NCBI GenBank assembly: GCA_025526915.1
Contig: JAHLKH010000424.1
Span: 1 to 13,164, forward strand
Direction: 5' to 3'
DNA from: Entophlyctis helioformis
Lineage: Eukaryota; Chytridiomycota; Chytridiomycetes; Chytridiales; Chytriomycetaceae
Length of the DNA stretch: 13,164 nt
Made by a program: the position numbers and the translations under genes. Under the pieces are notes generated by a model. That model was not told where the DNA came from. It worked only from the letters and a program-made list of their open reading frames with translations, and made no database searches. Every line of letters begins with the position of its first letter. Position 1 is the stretch's first letter. Positions 1-7,196 of this stretch are shown in pieces.

Positions 1-525
1 TCGATCGATGCCCAGCGGACAACAGCTCCTCCGCACGGCCGCAGGCACACGTACGCACGCACGCATGACAGCCAGCCAGCCAGCCAGCCCACACGCGAGC
101 CAGCCCACGCGAGCCGCGGCCGTGTCTGTCCAGACAATGCGCGCGGCCTTCCACGACAGCGACCAACAGGCCCGGCAGTCGCGTCAGAGCCGCCGCGATG
201 GTTCAGCAAGTTGCCAACTCGAAGCGCAGCATGACCGACACGCCCTCGAGCCCGCCGCACGCCCCTGCCAAGCGGCCTGCGCTGGCCGCCACTCTCGCAC
301 GCCATCCGCGTCGGCATCGCGAGCCCTGGAGCCACCGGCTGCACAGGGAACACCGGCTGCACGCACGCAGCGACAGCCGCCCACCGAGGAGGAGCTTTCT
401 ACAAGGACAAGGACCATCGCTATGCCCACGGGCACGCCGACGTGCTGCTGCATGACGGCGCCGACAGCTCGCCGTGGCTTGCCGGTCTTGCTGCCGCCAG
501 CCGTCGCCGCACGGCTACAGCCATG
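1..525. other. 5' flank of trehalase gene, no assignable gene
   Basis: No gene can be called here. It is GC-rich and low in complexity: five GCCA units lie near 70-89, and CACGCGAGCC occurs twice near 93-116. Several frames are open by composition alone. An ATG at 198 in good context opens an 85-codon frame that ends at 455 and resembles nothing. From about 379 another + frame becomes coding-like, with GC-rich third positions and mixed residues such as KDKDHRYAHGHADVLLHDGA, and it stays open to a GTGCGT donor-like site at 535. One CCCCT stress-element-like pentamer lies at 262-266, but a single pentamer is weak evidence. The stretch probably holds promoter, 5' UTR and perhaps N-terminal coding sequence of the trehalase. 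Confidence 0.4.
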
Positions 526-534
526 CTGTCCAGG

Positions 535-773
535 GTGCGTCTGTGTCTGCGTCTGCATCTACGTCTGCATCTGCGTCTGCGTCTCTCCCATCGCATGCGA
601 TCTGACAGCCGCCTGCCTGCCATCGCCGTGCATCGCCGTGCATTGCCGTGCATCGCTGCGTATCGCTGGCCATCGCGGCCGCGCCACTCCCTCGGGCACG
701 TTCCTGCAACCGCTGATCTGTGTCTGATCGTTGGCTGATCGGCACTCGCCCCGCCGCCCTTGCCGTGGCCCAG
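535..773 (+). other. probable 5' intron of the trehalase gene
   Basis: The stretch starts with GTGCGT, the same donor hexamer used by trehalase introns 1 and 3 and CobW intron 1. It ends with CTGATCGG, a C-rich pyrimidine stretch and a CAG acceptor at 771-773. Its 5' half is a degenerate GTCTGC hexamer tract like that in hexokinase intron 1. Splicing would join, in phase 0, the frame with ATG 526 (M-L-S-R) to the trehalase frame at 774. That would extend the protein N-terminally by 43 residues relative to ATG 891. The evidence is splice-site quality and phase only; no conserved residues are involved. Confidence 0.4.
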
Positions 774-890
774 CTGTCCGAGAGCCAGCTGTTTGCGAGC
801 ACCACGTCCATTTCGTCGTCGGCGGGCTCGGCCGCTGTGCCCAGGCCCGCTCAAGCCGCGAGTCTCTCGCCTCTGTCTGTCAGCGCATGC

Positions 891-3703
891 ATGGAGCCTG
901 ACACCGTGTCGGCGGATCAGGACGTGGGCAATGGCCTCAACGGCACAATGCCATTCGCCGCCCAAGATGCGGCGTTTGCAGTCGTCGATCCGCACGATCC
1001 GGCCCTCGCAGCGACGGCTGCGGTTGGCACGGTCGGCCCAGCATCCGTGCGTCACACGTCTGCTCGCCACGCGCCGTACTCTGCCGAGTCCCGTCCCTCC
1101 CGACGCAGACGCGGCTCGCACGACGACTCCTCGTTCAAGCCACGCAAGTTCCTCATCAATGTCGACGACACGCAGCGCGCCATCCTTGCCCAGGAAGACA
1201 CAGACGGCGATTTCCAGATCACGATCCACGATGTTGGACCCAAGACGTTCACCCTCGGCACGGCGGCATCGGGCGGGTTCAACAAGTTCGAGGTGCGCGG
1301 CACGTACGCCCTGTCGAACCTATTGCAGGAGCTCGCGCTTGCCGCCGAGTATGGCCGCAAGACCATCATCCTGGACGAGAGTCGGCTGTACGAGAATCCG
1401 GTGGACCGGCTGCACCGTCTGATCAAGTACCATTTCTGGGACGCGCTGACCCGCCGCATCGATGCCGACGGGCTCGAGAAGATTTGCGAGGATCCCAAGA
1501 ACCGCTCGGCTGACCAGCGCAACCGGATCTATGTGCCGTTTCATGACAAACAGGCTCTCGAGTACTATGAGGGCGTGGCTGTGCAACGGCCGCATTTGCG
1601 GTTGGTGGTCGAGCGGCTGCCAGAAGAGATCACGCCAGAGTACGTGCGCTCGATTGATGGCGTGCCGGGCATCCTGTCTCTGGCACTGCGTCAGCAGCGT
1701 GACCCGACCACGGGCGAGATGGTGACCCGCGGGGCTCCGTTTGTCGTGCCAGGCGGCCGCTTCAACGAAATGTACGGCTGGGACTCGTACTTTGAGGCGT
1801 TAGGGCTGCTCGCAGACGGACGCGTGGAGCTCGGCCGCGGCATGGTCGAGAACTTCTGGTACGAGATCGAGCACTACGGCAAGATCCTCAACGCCAACCG
1901 ATCGTACTACCTCACGCGATCGCAGCCGCCGTTTCTCACGGACATGACGGTCGAGACGCACAAGAAGCTGCGCGAGAAGATCGACTGGACTGCTGACAGG
2001 TGTGCGGCGTGGCTTGCCTGCGGCGTGCGCGCTGCCATCAAGGAGCATCTGAGCGTGTGGAAGGCGTCGCCCCGGCTTGACGCCAAGACTGGGCTCAGTA
2101 AGTATTACACCGAGGGTATTCGCATGCCGCCCGAGACCGAGTCGACGCATTTCGACCACATTTTAGCGCCGTATGCGATGCGACTGGGCATGTCTATCGA
2201 GGAGTACACGGCCAAGTACAATGCAGACGAGATTGTCGAGCCTGAGCTCGACGAGTACTTTGTGCACGACCGTGCCGGTGCGTCTGCTGCTCGGGTTGTC
2301 TGTTGTTGATGGTGAGGCATTTCGTTGCTGAAATGTAGCGGCTGTGGATAACAGTGCGTGAGAGCGGGCACGACACGACTTATCGGTTTGAGAAGCGGTG
2401 TGCAAATCTTGCCACGGTCGACCTCAACAGCCTCGTGTTCAAGTACGAAAAGGACATTGCGGCACTGATTGACGAGCACTTTGGCGGCATGTGAGTGCAC
2501 ACGCGGCTGCTGCGGATGTTGATGATCGACTGACGCAGCTCGGCTTGGCTCTGCAGGATCACACTGCGTGTGCGTCGCGGCCCCAACAATGTGCATCTGG
2601 ACGGGTTCATGGAGTGGCGCGCCAATCTGGCAGCGAGGGGCAGCGTCAATGCTGCAGTGGGCAACTACGGCGGCTGGAACTCGTCGTGGGCCAAGGGCAT
2701 CTGCGTGTACGATGACGAGGCGGACGGCATTGCCCGTGCTGACCATTCTCAGAGCCAGGCCCGTGATGCCATGGACACGTCCGTGCCCGTGTCTGTGACC
2801 GAAAATGCCTCTGCGGCTACCGGCCACGGCCGTGCACACGCTGATGCGAGTACAAGCACCAATGACGCGACAGGCAGTGCAGCGAATGGGACTCGCGTGC
2901 CCATGGACAGCATGCTGCCCGAGTACGATCTGCCCGACTCTGACAACAGCCCTTTCTTCACGGTGCGCATTTCGGCCGCGCTGTATGCCAGCCTGGCAGA
3001 CCACACGCAGGGGCTCATCACGCACTATCTCTGGTCGCCATCGGACTCGATGTTCTTTGACTGGGACTGCGTGCAAGACGAGCGGTCCGTGTACGAGACG
3101 GTGACGTGTCTCTGGACACTCTGGGCCGGCTGCGCCACGGCAGAACAGGCGGCGCTGATGCGGCCGGTCGCGCTGTCCAAGTTTGAGGTGGTTGGCGGCC
3201 TCGTGTCGGGAACCGAAGAGTCGCGCGGCGCCATCTCGCTCGACCGGCCCAACCGCCAGTGGGACTACCCGTTCGGCTGGGCACCGCACCAGATCATGGC
3301 GTGGGCGGGGCTGCAGCGGTACGGGTTCGAGGACGACGCGCGACGAGTGTGCTACCGCTGGCTGTACACGCTCACAAAGAGCTTTGTCGACTTTAATGGC
3401 GTCGTGCCGGAGAAGTTTGACGTTGTCAACATGACGCACAAGTTCCACGTCGAGTACGGCAACGTCGGCGCTGATTTCCGGTTTGTTGTCCGCGAAGGGT
3501 TTGGCTGGATGAACGCCAGCTACGAGGTGCGTGCTTGTGTCTATGTACATGCGTGTGTCTGTAAAGATCTGGCTGACTGACCGACTGACTGACTGGCGAT
3601 GGACGCGCAGGTGGGGCTGCCGTACCTGACGCAGAGCATGCGGCGCGCACTGGGCACGCTGACGCAGCCCGACCAGCTGTTCCGCGCGCTGCGCATCTGC
3701 TGA
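891..3703 (+). CDS. NTH1: neutral trehalase (cytosolic, GH37, Ca2+/PKA-regulated type)
   Basis: Hydrolyses alpha,alpha-trehalose to two glucoses in the cytosol. Exons 891-2277, 2355-2490, 2557-3526 and 3611-3703 give 861 residues, against about 750 in yeast Nth1. Seen in sequence: RRRRGS with Ser76, matching the PKA/14-3-3 site of Nth1; a Ca2+ loop [12 protein letters not shown] (D103, D105, D107, Q109, D114) with yeast spacing; trehalase signature 1 [14 protein letters not shown] at 287-300; [11 protein letters not shown] with catalytic acid Asp469; signature 2 [10 protein letters not shown] from 742; PEKFD with catalytic base Glu793; and GFGWMNASY near the end. The catalytic residue roles are transferred from yeast D478 and E674. 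Residues about 508-638 are an insertion absent from yeast Nth1. ATG 891 is the first in-frame ATG of the uninterrupted exon, but an upstream exon may supply the true start. Activation by PKA and Ca2+ is inferred. The hexokinase follows 200 bp downstream. Confidence 0.95.
2278..2354 (+). other. trehalase intron 1
   Basis: GT-AG intron of 77 bp in phase 1, GTGCGT to AACAG. Removing it joins FVHDRA to VRESGHDTT, restoring the conserved block with the catalytic Asp; read through, the frame stops at 2307-2309. Confidence 0.95.
2491..2556 (+). other. trehalase intron 2
   Basis: GT-AG intron of 66 bp in phase 2, GTGAGT to CTGCAG, with a CTGAC branch-like site at 2530-2534. It lies directly before the 130-residue insertion. 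A later acceptor, AACAG at 2949, is in the same phase; using it would remove the whole insertion. Confidence 0.85.
3527..3610 (+). other. trehalase intron 3
   Basis: GT-AG intron of 84 bp in phase 0, GTGCGT to GCGCAG. It carries a tandem array of CTGAC/CGACTGAC units (about 3570-3594) as branch-site candidates. Splicing joins [10 protein letters not shown] to [15 protein letters not shown], which fits the C-terminus of fungal trehalases. Confidence 0.93.
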
Positions 3704-3903
3704 GCCGCCGCTCCCGCATCCCGCATCCCACTCGTCTCTCTCGCCTGCCTGGCTCCTGCTGCCGCCCTCTCTTGCAATAACACCTGTTTCCTTCACGCCG
3801 TGTTCCTGCGTTCTGCGTGCTGCGTGCACTTTGCTTCGCCACCATCAAGCACAACTGCCGCACAACTAGTACCACCACTCGTACCACATCCACAACAGCC
3901 AGC
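3704..3903 (+). promoter_or_regulatory. trehalase-hexokinase intergenic: 3' end, promoter and leader
   Basis: Two hundred bases separate the trehalase stop from the hexokinase ATG. From about 3709 to 3775 the strand is strongly C/T-rich, with the repeat CGCATCCCGCATCC, like pyrimidine tracts in fungal promoters. AATAA at 3776-3780 is a weak poly(A)-signal-like element for the trehalase. From about 3840 the strand is A/C-rich and G-poor, a likely unstructured 5' leader that ends in CCAGC just before the ATG (A at -3, G at +4, good context). No TATA box or named operator was recognised. Confidence 0.5.
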
Positions 3904-5726
3904 ATGGGCTTCACCACCGACCCGGCCGTCAACCAGTTCCTGTTTGGCCTGACCACCGGCATCGCCGTGGCGGCCACCGCCTCGTTCCTCTACTCGACCT
4001 TTTCGCTGCTGCAGGCCGCCCCTGCCCGCACGCTCGCCTCGCCGCTCCGTGCGGCCGCCAAGCCCGCCGAGCCCGCCGAGCCCGCCAGCGACTCGACACA
4101 GGCCCGCCTCGAGGCGGCCTTCACCGTGTCCAAGGCCCAGCTGCACGACATCACCCGGCACTTCATGACCGAGATGGCCCGCGGCCTGGCATCCCACTCG
4201 TCGACGCTCAAGATGATCCCGTCGTACGTGGTCAACCTGCCGTCGGGCACCGAGACTGGCACCGTGCTCGCCCTCGATCTCGGCGGCTCCAACTTCCGCG
4301 TGTGCGAGGTCACGCTCGAGGGCTCGGGCCGCTCGCGCATGCGCCAGAAAAAGTACACCGTCTCGGACGACCTCAAGACGGGCAGCGGCGACAAGCTGTT
4401 TGACTTTTTCGCTGCCTGCGTCGCCGAGTTTGTCGGCTCGGCCTCGGGCGACGTCAAGCTGGGCTTTACGTTTTCGTTTCCGTGCTTGCAGACGGGTCTT
4501 GCCAAGGGTGAGCGTCTGTCTGCATCGGTAGTGTCTGCGTCAGTGTCTGCATCAGCGTCTGCCTTCATCTGCATCTCATCAGTGCCAGATCTGGTGGCTT
4601 GATCTGCCACATATCTGCCATAGATCTGGCACTGATCTGTCCCTGATCACTTGCTTTTGGTGGTGCACCATGACTGACCGCTGGACGCGACGACAGGCAC
4701 GCTCATCAACTGGACAAAGGGCTTCACGGCGTCGGGCGTCGAGGGCAAGGATCCCGTCAAGCTGCTCCAGACGGCGCTCGCCCGCAAGGGCGTCAAGGTG
4801 CGCGTGACGGCCCTGGTCAACGACACGGTCGGCTGCCTCGTCTCGCACGCGTACAGCGACCCCAACACGCACGTTGGCGTCATTCTCGGCACGGGCACCA
4901 ACGCCGCCTACGTCGAGCGCGTCGACCGCATCCCCAAGTGGGACGGCCCGATCCCCGACTCTGAGGTCATGGTCGTCAACATGGAGTGGGGTGCGTTTGG
5001 CGAGGGCGGTGTCGGCCTCCCGCTTGCCGAGGCGGATGCGGCTCTCGACCGTGGCTCCGCGTACCCCAAGCGCCAGGTGTACGAAAAGATGATCTCGGGC
5101 ATGTACCTGGGCGAGATTATGCGCATCGTGGTCCAGGATCTGGTCAAGACGGGCGAGCTGTTTGGCGGCGTGGGCGGCACGGCTCTCGACGTCCCTTACT
5201 CGTTTGAAACGGCCCTCTTGTCGCGCATTGAGCGGTAAGATGATACTGGGGTTTGCCATGCCCATAACCTGGTTGCGCTGACTCGCCGGATACTGCCAGC
5301 GACCACTCGGAGGACCTCTCGGATGTCCGCACCGTGCTGCACGACCTGTGCAGTGTGCCGACCACAAGCCTCCAGGACCGCCGTCTCATCAAGCGCATCG
5401 CCGAGCTCATCGGCACGCGGTCTGCACGTCTGGCTGCTGCCGGCATTGCCGCTATTGTCACACGCATCAACCGTCTGGACGACTGCACCGTCGCCATTGA
5501 CGGCTCCCTCTTTGAGCACTACCCCACTATGCCAACCGCATGCGCGACGCACTGCGCGAGATTGTCGGCATGGCTGCTGACAATATCGTTCTTGTCCAAG
5601 GTACGCTTTCCCCCATGATCTCGTGTCTGCATGGCATCGTGTATGCAGTGACTGACTGACAGACGGTGTGCAGCTCGCGATGGATCTGGACAGGGTGCTG
5701 CTCTCATTGCTGCTCTCGCAGAGTGA
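3904..5726 (+). CDS. HXK: hexokinase with N-terminal membrane-anchor-like segment; one frame break
   Basis: Phosphorylates glucose (probably other hexoses) with ATP to hexose-6-phosphate. Exons 3904-4507, 4697-5234, 5300-5600 and 5674-5726 encode about 498 residues if one missing base in exon 3 is allowed for. Seen: phosphate-1 motif LDLGGSNFRV (124-133); sugar-binding block LGFTFSFPCLQ then INWTKGF; NDTVG with the catalytic Asp; GVILGTGTNAAYV; MEWGAFG; late AIDGSLFEHYP; and the C-terminal DGSGQGAALIAAL. Residues about 12-37 are a hydrophobic stretch ending FLYSTFSLL, followed by an Ala/Pro/Glu linker; typical fungal hexokinases lack it. It could anchor the enzyme to a membrane, as in plant type-B hexokinases (inference). 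The frame breaks at the C run 5522-5525: upstream reads FEHYP, downstream the expected YANRMRDALREIVG lies in the +1 frame, and exon 4 fits only that frame. Hexokinase and glucokinase are not separable here. Confidence 0.93.
4508..4696 (+). other. hexokinase intron 1
   Basis: GT-AG intron of 189 bp in phase 1, GTGAGC to CGACAG, with CTGAC at about 4674-4678. Splicing joins TGLAKG to TLINWTKGF, the family's conserved block. Its 5' half is a GTCTGC/CATCTGC-like tract; its middle holds a 15-bp inverted repeat. Confidence 0.95.
4578..4636 (+). repeat. inverted repeat (15-bp stem) inside hexokinase intron 1
   Basis: ATCAGTGCCAGATCT at 4578-4592 is the exact reverse complement of AGATCTGGCACTGAT at 4622-4636. 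A nested GTGGC/GCCAC pair lies at 4594-4598 and 4606-4610. As RNA it could fold into a hairpin within the longest assigned intron. Confidence 0.85.
5235..5299 (+). other. hexokinase intron 2
   Basis: GT-AG intron of 65 bp in phase 2, GTAAGA to GCCAG, with GCTGACTC as branch-like site. Splicing joins LLSRIER to DHSEDLSDV; unspliced, the frame stops immediately at TAA. Confidence 0.94.
5522..5525 (+). other. single-base frame break in hexokinase exon 3
   Basis: Four C's stand where hexokinase homology calls for one more base. Before the run the frame reads the conserved DGSLFEHYP; after it the expected helix continues only in the +1 frame, through intron 3 into DGSGQG. This is either a base-calling error in a homopolymer or a true mutation. 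If true, the product would lose its final helix. Confidence 0.85.
5601..5673 (+). other. hexokinase intron 3
   Basis: GT-AG intron of 73 bp in phase 1, GTACGC to GTGCAG, with a tandem run of GACTGACTGACTGAC branch-like units at about 5650-5660. Splicing joins IVLVQ to ARDGSGQGAALIAALAE, the classical hexokinase C-terminus. Confidence 0.93.
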
Positions 5727-5802
5727 TCCCACTGTGTGCCCGTCCTTTTCATGGCAGCACACTGAATGAAACGCATGTTGAACTGCGTGTATCTGCCCCA
5801 TT
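5727..5802. other. convergent intergenic between hexokinase and CobW
   Basis: Seventy-six bases hold the 3' ends of both converging genes. No AATAAA is visible on either strand, so the two transcripts probably overlap at their 3' ends. Confidence 0.5.
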
Positions 5803-7143
5803 TTAGTGGTCGTGGTCAGCCGCAGGAGAGTACTTGACCGTCGCGTCGGGGAACGCAGCCGCAAACACGCCCTTGACGGCGTACAAGCCCGTTCCCATGA
5901 CAGTGAGCAGCACCGACCGCGTTGCCATGGCCGAGCTCTCGTCGGTCGACAGCCGCTCCGACCGCGTCAGGTCCAGCCGTCCAAATGCCCAGTTGACAAT
6001 CCACACCTTGGGCACGGCGGCGTTGGCGTCGGCGTTGGCGTCGGCTTCCGCGCTCACGTCGTCGACCAGCCACACGAACCCCTTGACCCGGTACACGTCT
6101 TCCTTGGACAGCTTGCCGAGCAGACCCTGCAGCACCGATCGCGCCATCGCAGCAGCACGGCCAGCCTGCTCCACATGCACCAAGTCCACCTCGCGCGAAT
6201 GATGGTCTTCCGCACCGCCCGCACCGCCACCTGCGATATCCGCGCGACCCGTCTCGCTAAACAGGGTCGTATGCAGGCCAAACACCAGCAGCGGATCCAC
6301 GCCCTCTTTGCCGACACGCACCCTCGGCGTATCCGTATTCAGCTCATTCACTCGGTCCGTGACGAGATCGATCTGGCGCTCGCTTGCCGCCAGCGTCTTG
6401 TTCAGCAGAATGAGATCCGTGTACTGCGCCTGCAGCCGCGCCGTGTACGACGTGTCCTCGTAACCCGGGAAGTTGAGCACGTCGACGACTGTGATGATGG
6501 CGTCCAGGTCGAAGCCGTTGGTCGACAGGGAGCGGATCTGCCATGCGATCGGCGCTGGGAAAGCTGAGCCGGATGTTTCGATGATGATGCGGTCGGGTTT
6601 CTGGGTTTCTGTATCAAGGTAAGTGCGAGTGAGTGTGAGTAGGTGCGTGAGTAGGTGTGTGTGTGTGTTCCAGGTACCTTGGATCTCGAGAAGGGCGTTC
6701 TTCATCTGGCCGACGAGCACGCAGCACATGCATCCGTTGGTCATCTCGGTCACCTGGATGCTGGACTCTTTGGCCAGCTCGCTGTCGACTGGTGTCGTCG
6801 TCGTCATCGTCGTCGTCGTTGCAGCCATCACAGTCAGCAGCAGTAGTAGCAGCAGCGCATGCCAGCATGGGTGTGCACGGCGGCGTGGATGGACCTGCCT
6901 TGCACATCGCCAAACTCGTTCTTGAGCAGGACGACCTTGAGCGTCTTGGGCAGCTTGGCAATGAGCGACAGGATGATGGTGGTCTTGCCCGCACCTGCTT
7001 GCACACACTCGGTAAGCCGTCCACACGTCTGTGTGTCTGTCTATGAACTGCGCAAGGCGTGCACACGCACCGAGGAAGCCCGTGAACACTGTCACCGGGA
7101 TCCGGCGGCCGACGCCATCCGCCACACTCGCCACGCTCGCCAT
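5803..7143 (-). CDS. CobW/COG0523-family GTPase (putative metal chaperone)
   Basis: P-loop GTPase of the G3E/COG0523 family, whose members use GTP hydrolysis to deliver or manage Zn, Co or Ni; the metal here is unknown. Exons (in order on the minus strand) 7071-7143, 6899-6994, 6678-6788 and 5803-6608 encode 361 residues. Seen: Walker A GFLGAGKTT at 22-30, split by intron 1 and restored by splicing; NEFGDV then VDSELA; the metal-binding CMCC at 76-79 in TNGCMCCVLVGQMKNALLEI; DRIIIETSGSAFP from 99; LILLNK near 159-164; WIVNWAFGRLDL near the C-terminus; and a terminal HDH. A GGGAGGAEDHH loop and an EADANADANAAV insertion disturb the C-terminal half. It lacks the CPELV motif of ZNG1-type members, so it belongs to another subgroup. 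ATG 7143 is the first in-frame ATG; the frame runs open upstream only from a GTG. It is convergent with the hexokinase and 52 bp downstream of the large MATH gene. Confidence 0.93.
   Translation of the reverse strand: MASVASVADGVGRRIPVTVFTGFLGACARLAQFIDRHTDVWTAYRVCASRCGQDHHHPVAHCQAAQDAQGRPAQERVWRCARQVHPRRRAHPCWHALLLLLLLTVMAATTTTMTTTTPVDSELAKESSIQVTEMTNGCMCCVLVGQMKNALLEIQGTWNTHTHLLTHLLTLTRTYLDTETQKPDRIIIETSGSAFPAPIAWQIRSLSTNGFDLDAIITVVDVLNFPGYEDTSYTARLQAQYTDLILLNKTLAASERQIDLVTDRVNELNTDTPRVRVGKEGVDPLLVFGLHTTLFSETGRADIAGGGAGGAEDHHSREVDLVHVEQAGRAAAMARSVLQGLLGKLSKEDVYRVKGFVWLVDDVSAEADANADANAAVPKVWIVNWAFGRLDLTRSERLSTDESSAMATRSVLLTVMGTGLYAVKGVFAAAFPDATVKYSPAADHDH
6609..6677 (-). other. CobW intron 3 (frame-neutral, CA-rich)
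   Basis: GT-AG intron of 69 bp, GTACCT to ATACAG, full of ACAC and CACTCAC units. Its length is a multiple of three and it has no stop in frame, so retention would add 23 residues between NALLEIQ and TQKPDRIIIE. Family alignment shows no such insertion, so it is called an intron. Confidence 0.85.
6789..6898 (-). other. CobW intron 2, probable GC-AG type
   Basis: Intron of 110 bp in phase 1. The boundary that restores the conserved FGDV-x-VDS block is CAAG|GCAGGT...ACCAG|TC, a GC donor with AG acceptor. A canonical GT donor four bases downstream joined to an AG six bases after the chosen acceptor also keeps frame but deletes the conserved Val-Asp. A CTGAC lies inside; the 3' end is a GAC triplet run rather than a pyrimidine tract. 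Confidence 0.75.
6995..7070 (-). other. CobW intron 1
   Basis: GT-AG intron of 76 bp in phase 1, GTGCGT to AAGCAG, cutting the Walker A loop between GFL-G and AGKTT. Splicing restores the P-loop exactly. Confidence 0.95.
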
Positions 7144-7190
7144 GACAAACGTTGGAAGAGCAGGCAAGAAGCGCCAAAAGGGACGCACAC

Positions 7191-7196
7191 TTTATT
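7191..7196 (-). terminator. AATAAA poly(A) signal overlapping the stop codon of the MATH gene
   Basis: On the minus strand the stop TGA (7196-7198) runs directly into AATAAA, sharing the A at 7196. Cleavage would then fall within the 52-bp gap or inside the first exon of the CobW gene, whose ATG is at 7143. Confidence 0.6.

Noticed and set aside
8..727. 239-codon + strand open frame with ATG at 8
   Set aside because: Composition is repetitive (Arg/Ala/Pro/Cys/Val runs from CAGC and GTCTGC repeats), several overlapping frames are equally open in this GC-rich DNA, and no motif is recognisable.
2105..3829. 574-codon minus-strand open frame
   Set aside because: It lies antisense to trehalase exons and introns whose homology is unambiguous; long antisense frames are expected with GC-rich third positions. 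No domain is recognisable.
5803..7143. CobW gene considered as a ZNG1 (CBWD1/YNR029C) orthologue
   Set aside because: The N-terminus lacks the CPELV-type motif and the CMCCVLVGQ and SGSAFP blocks fit another COG0523 subgroup, so no symbol is given.
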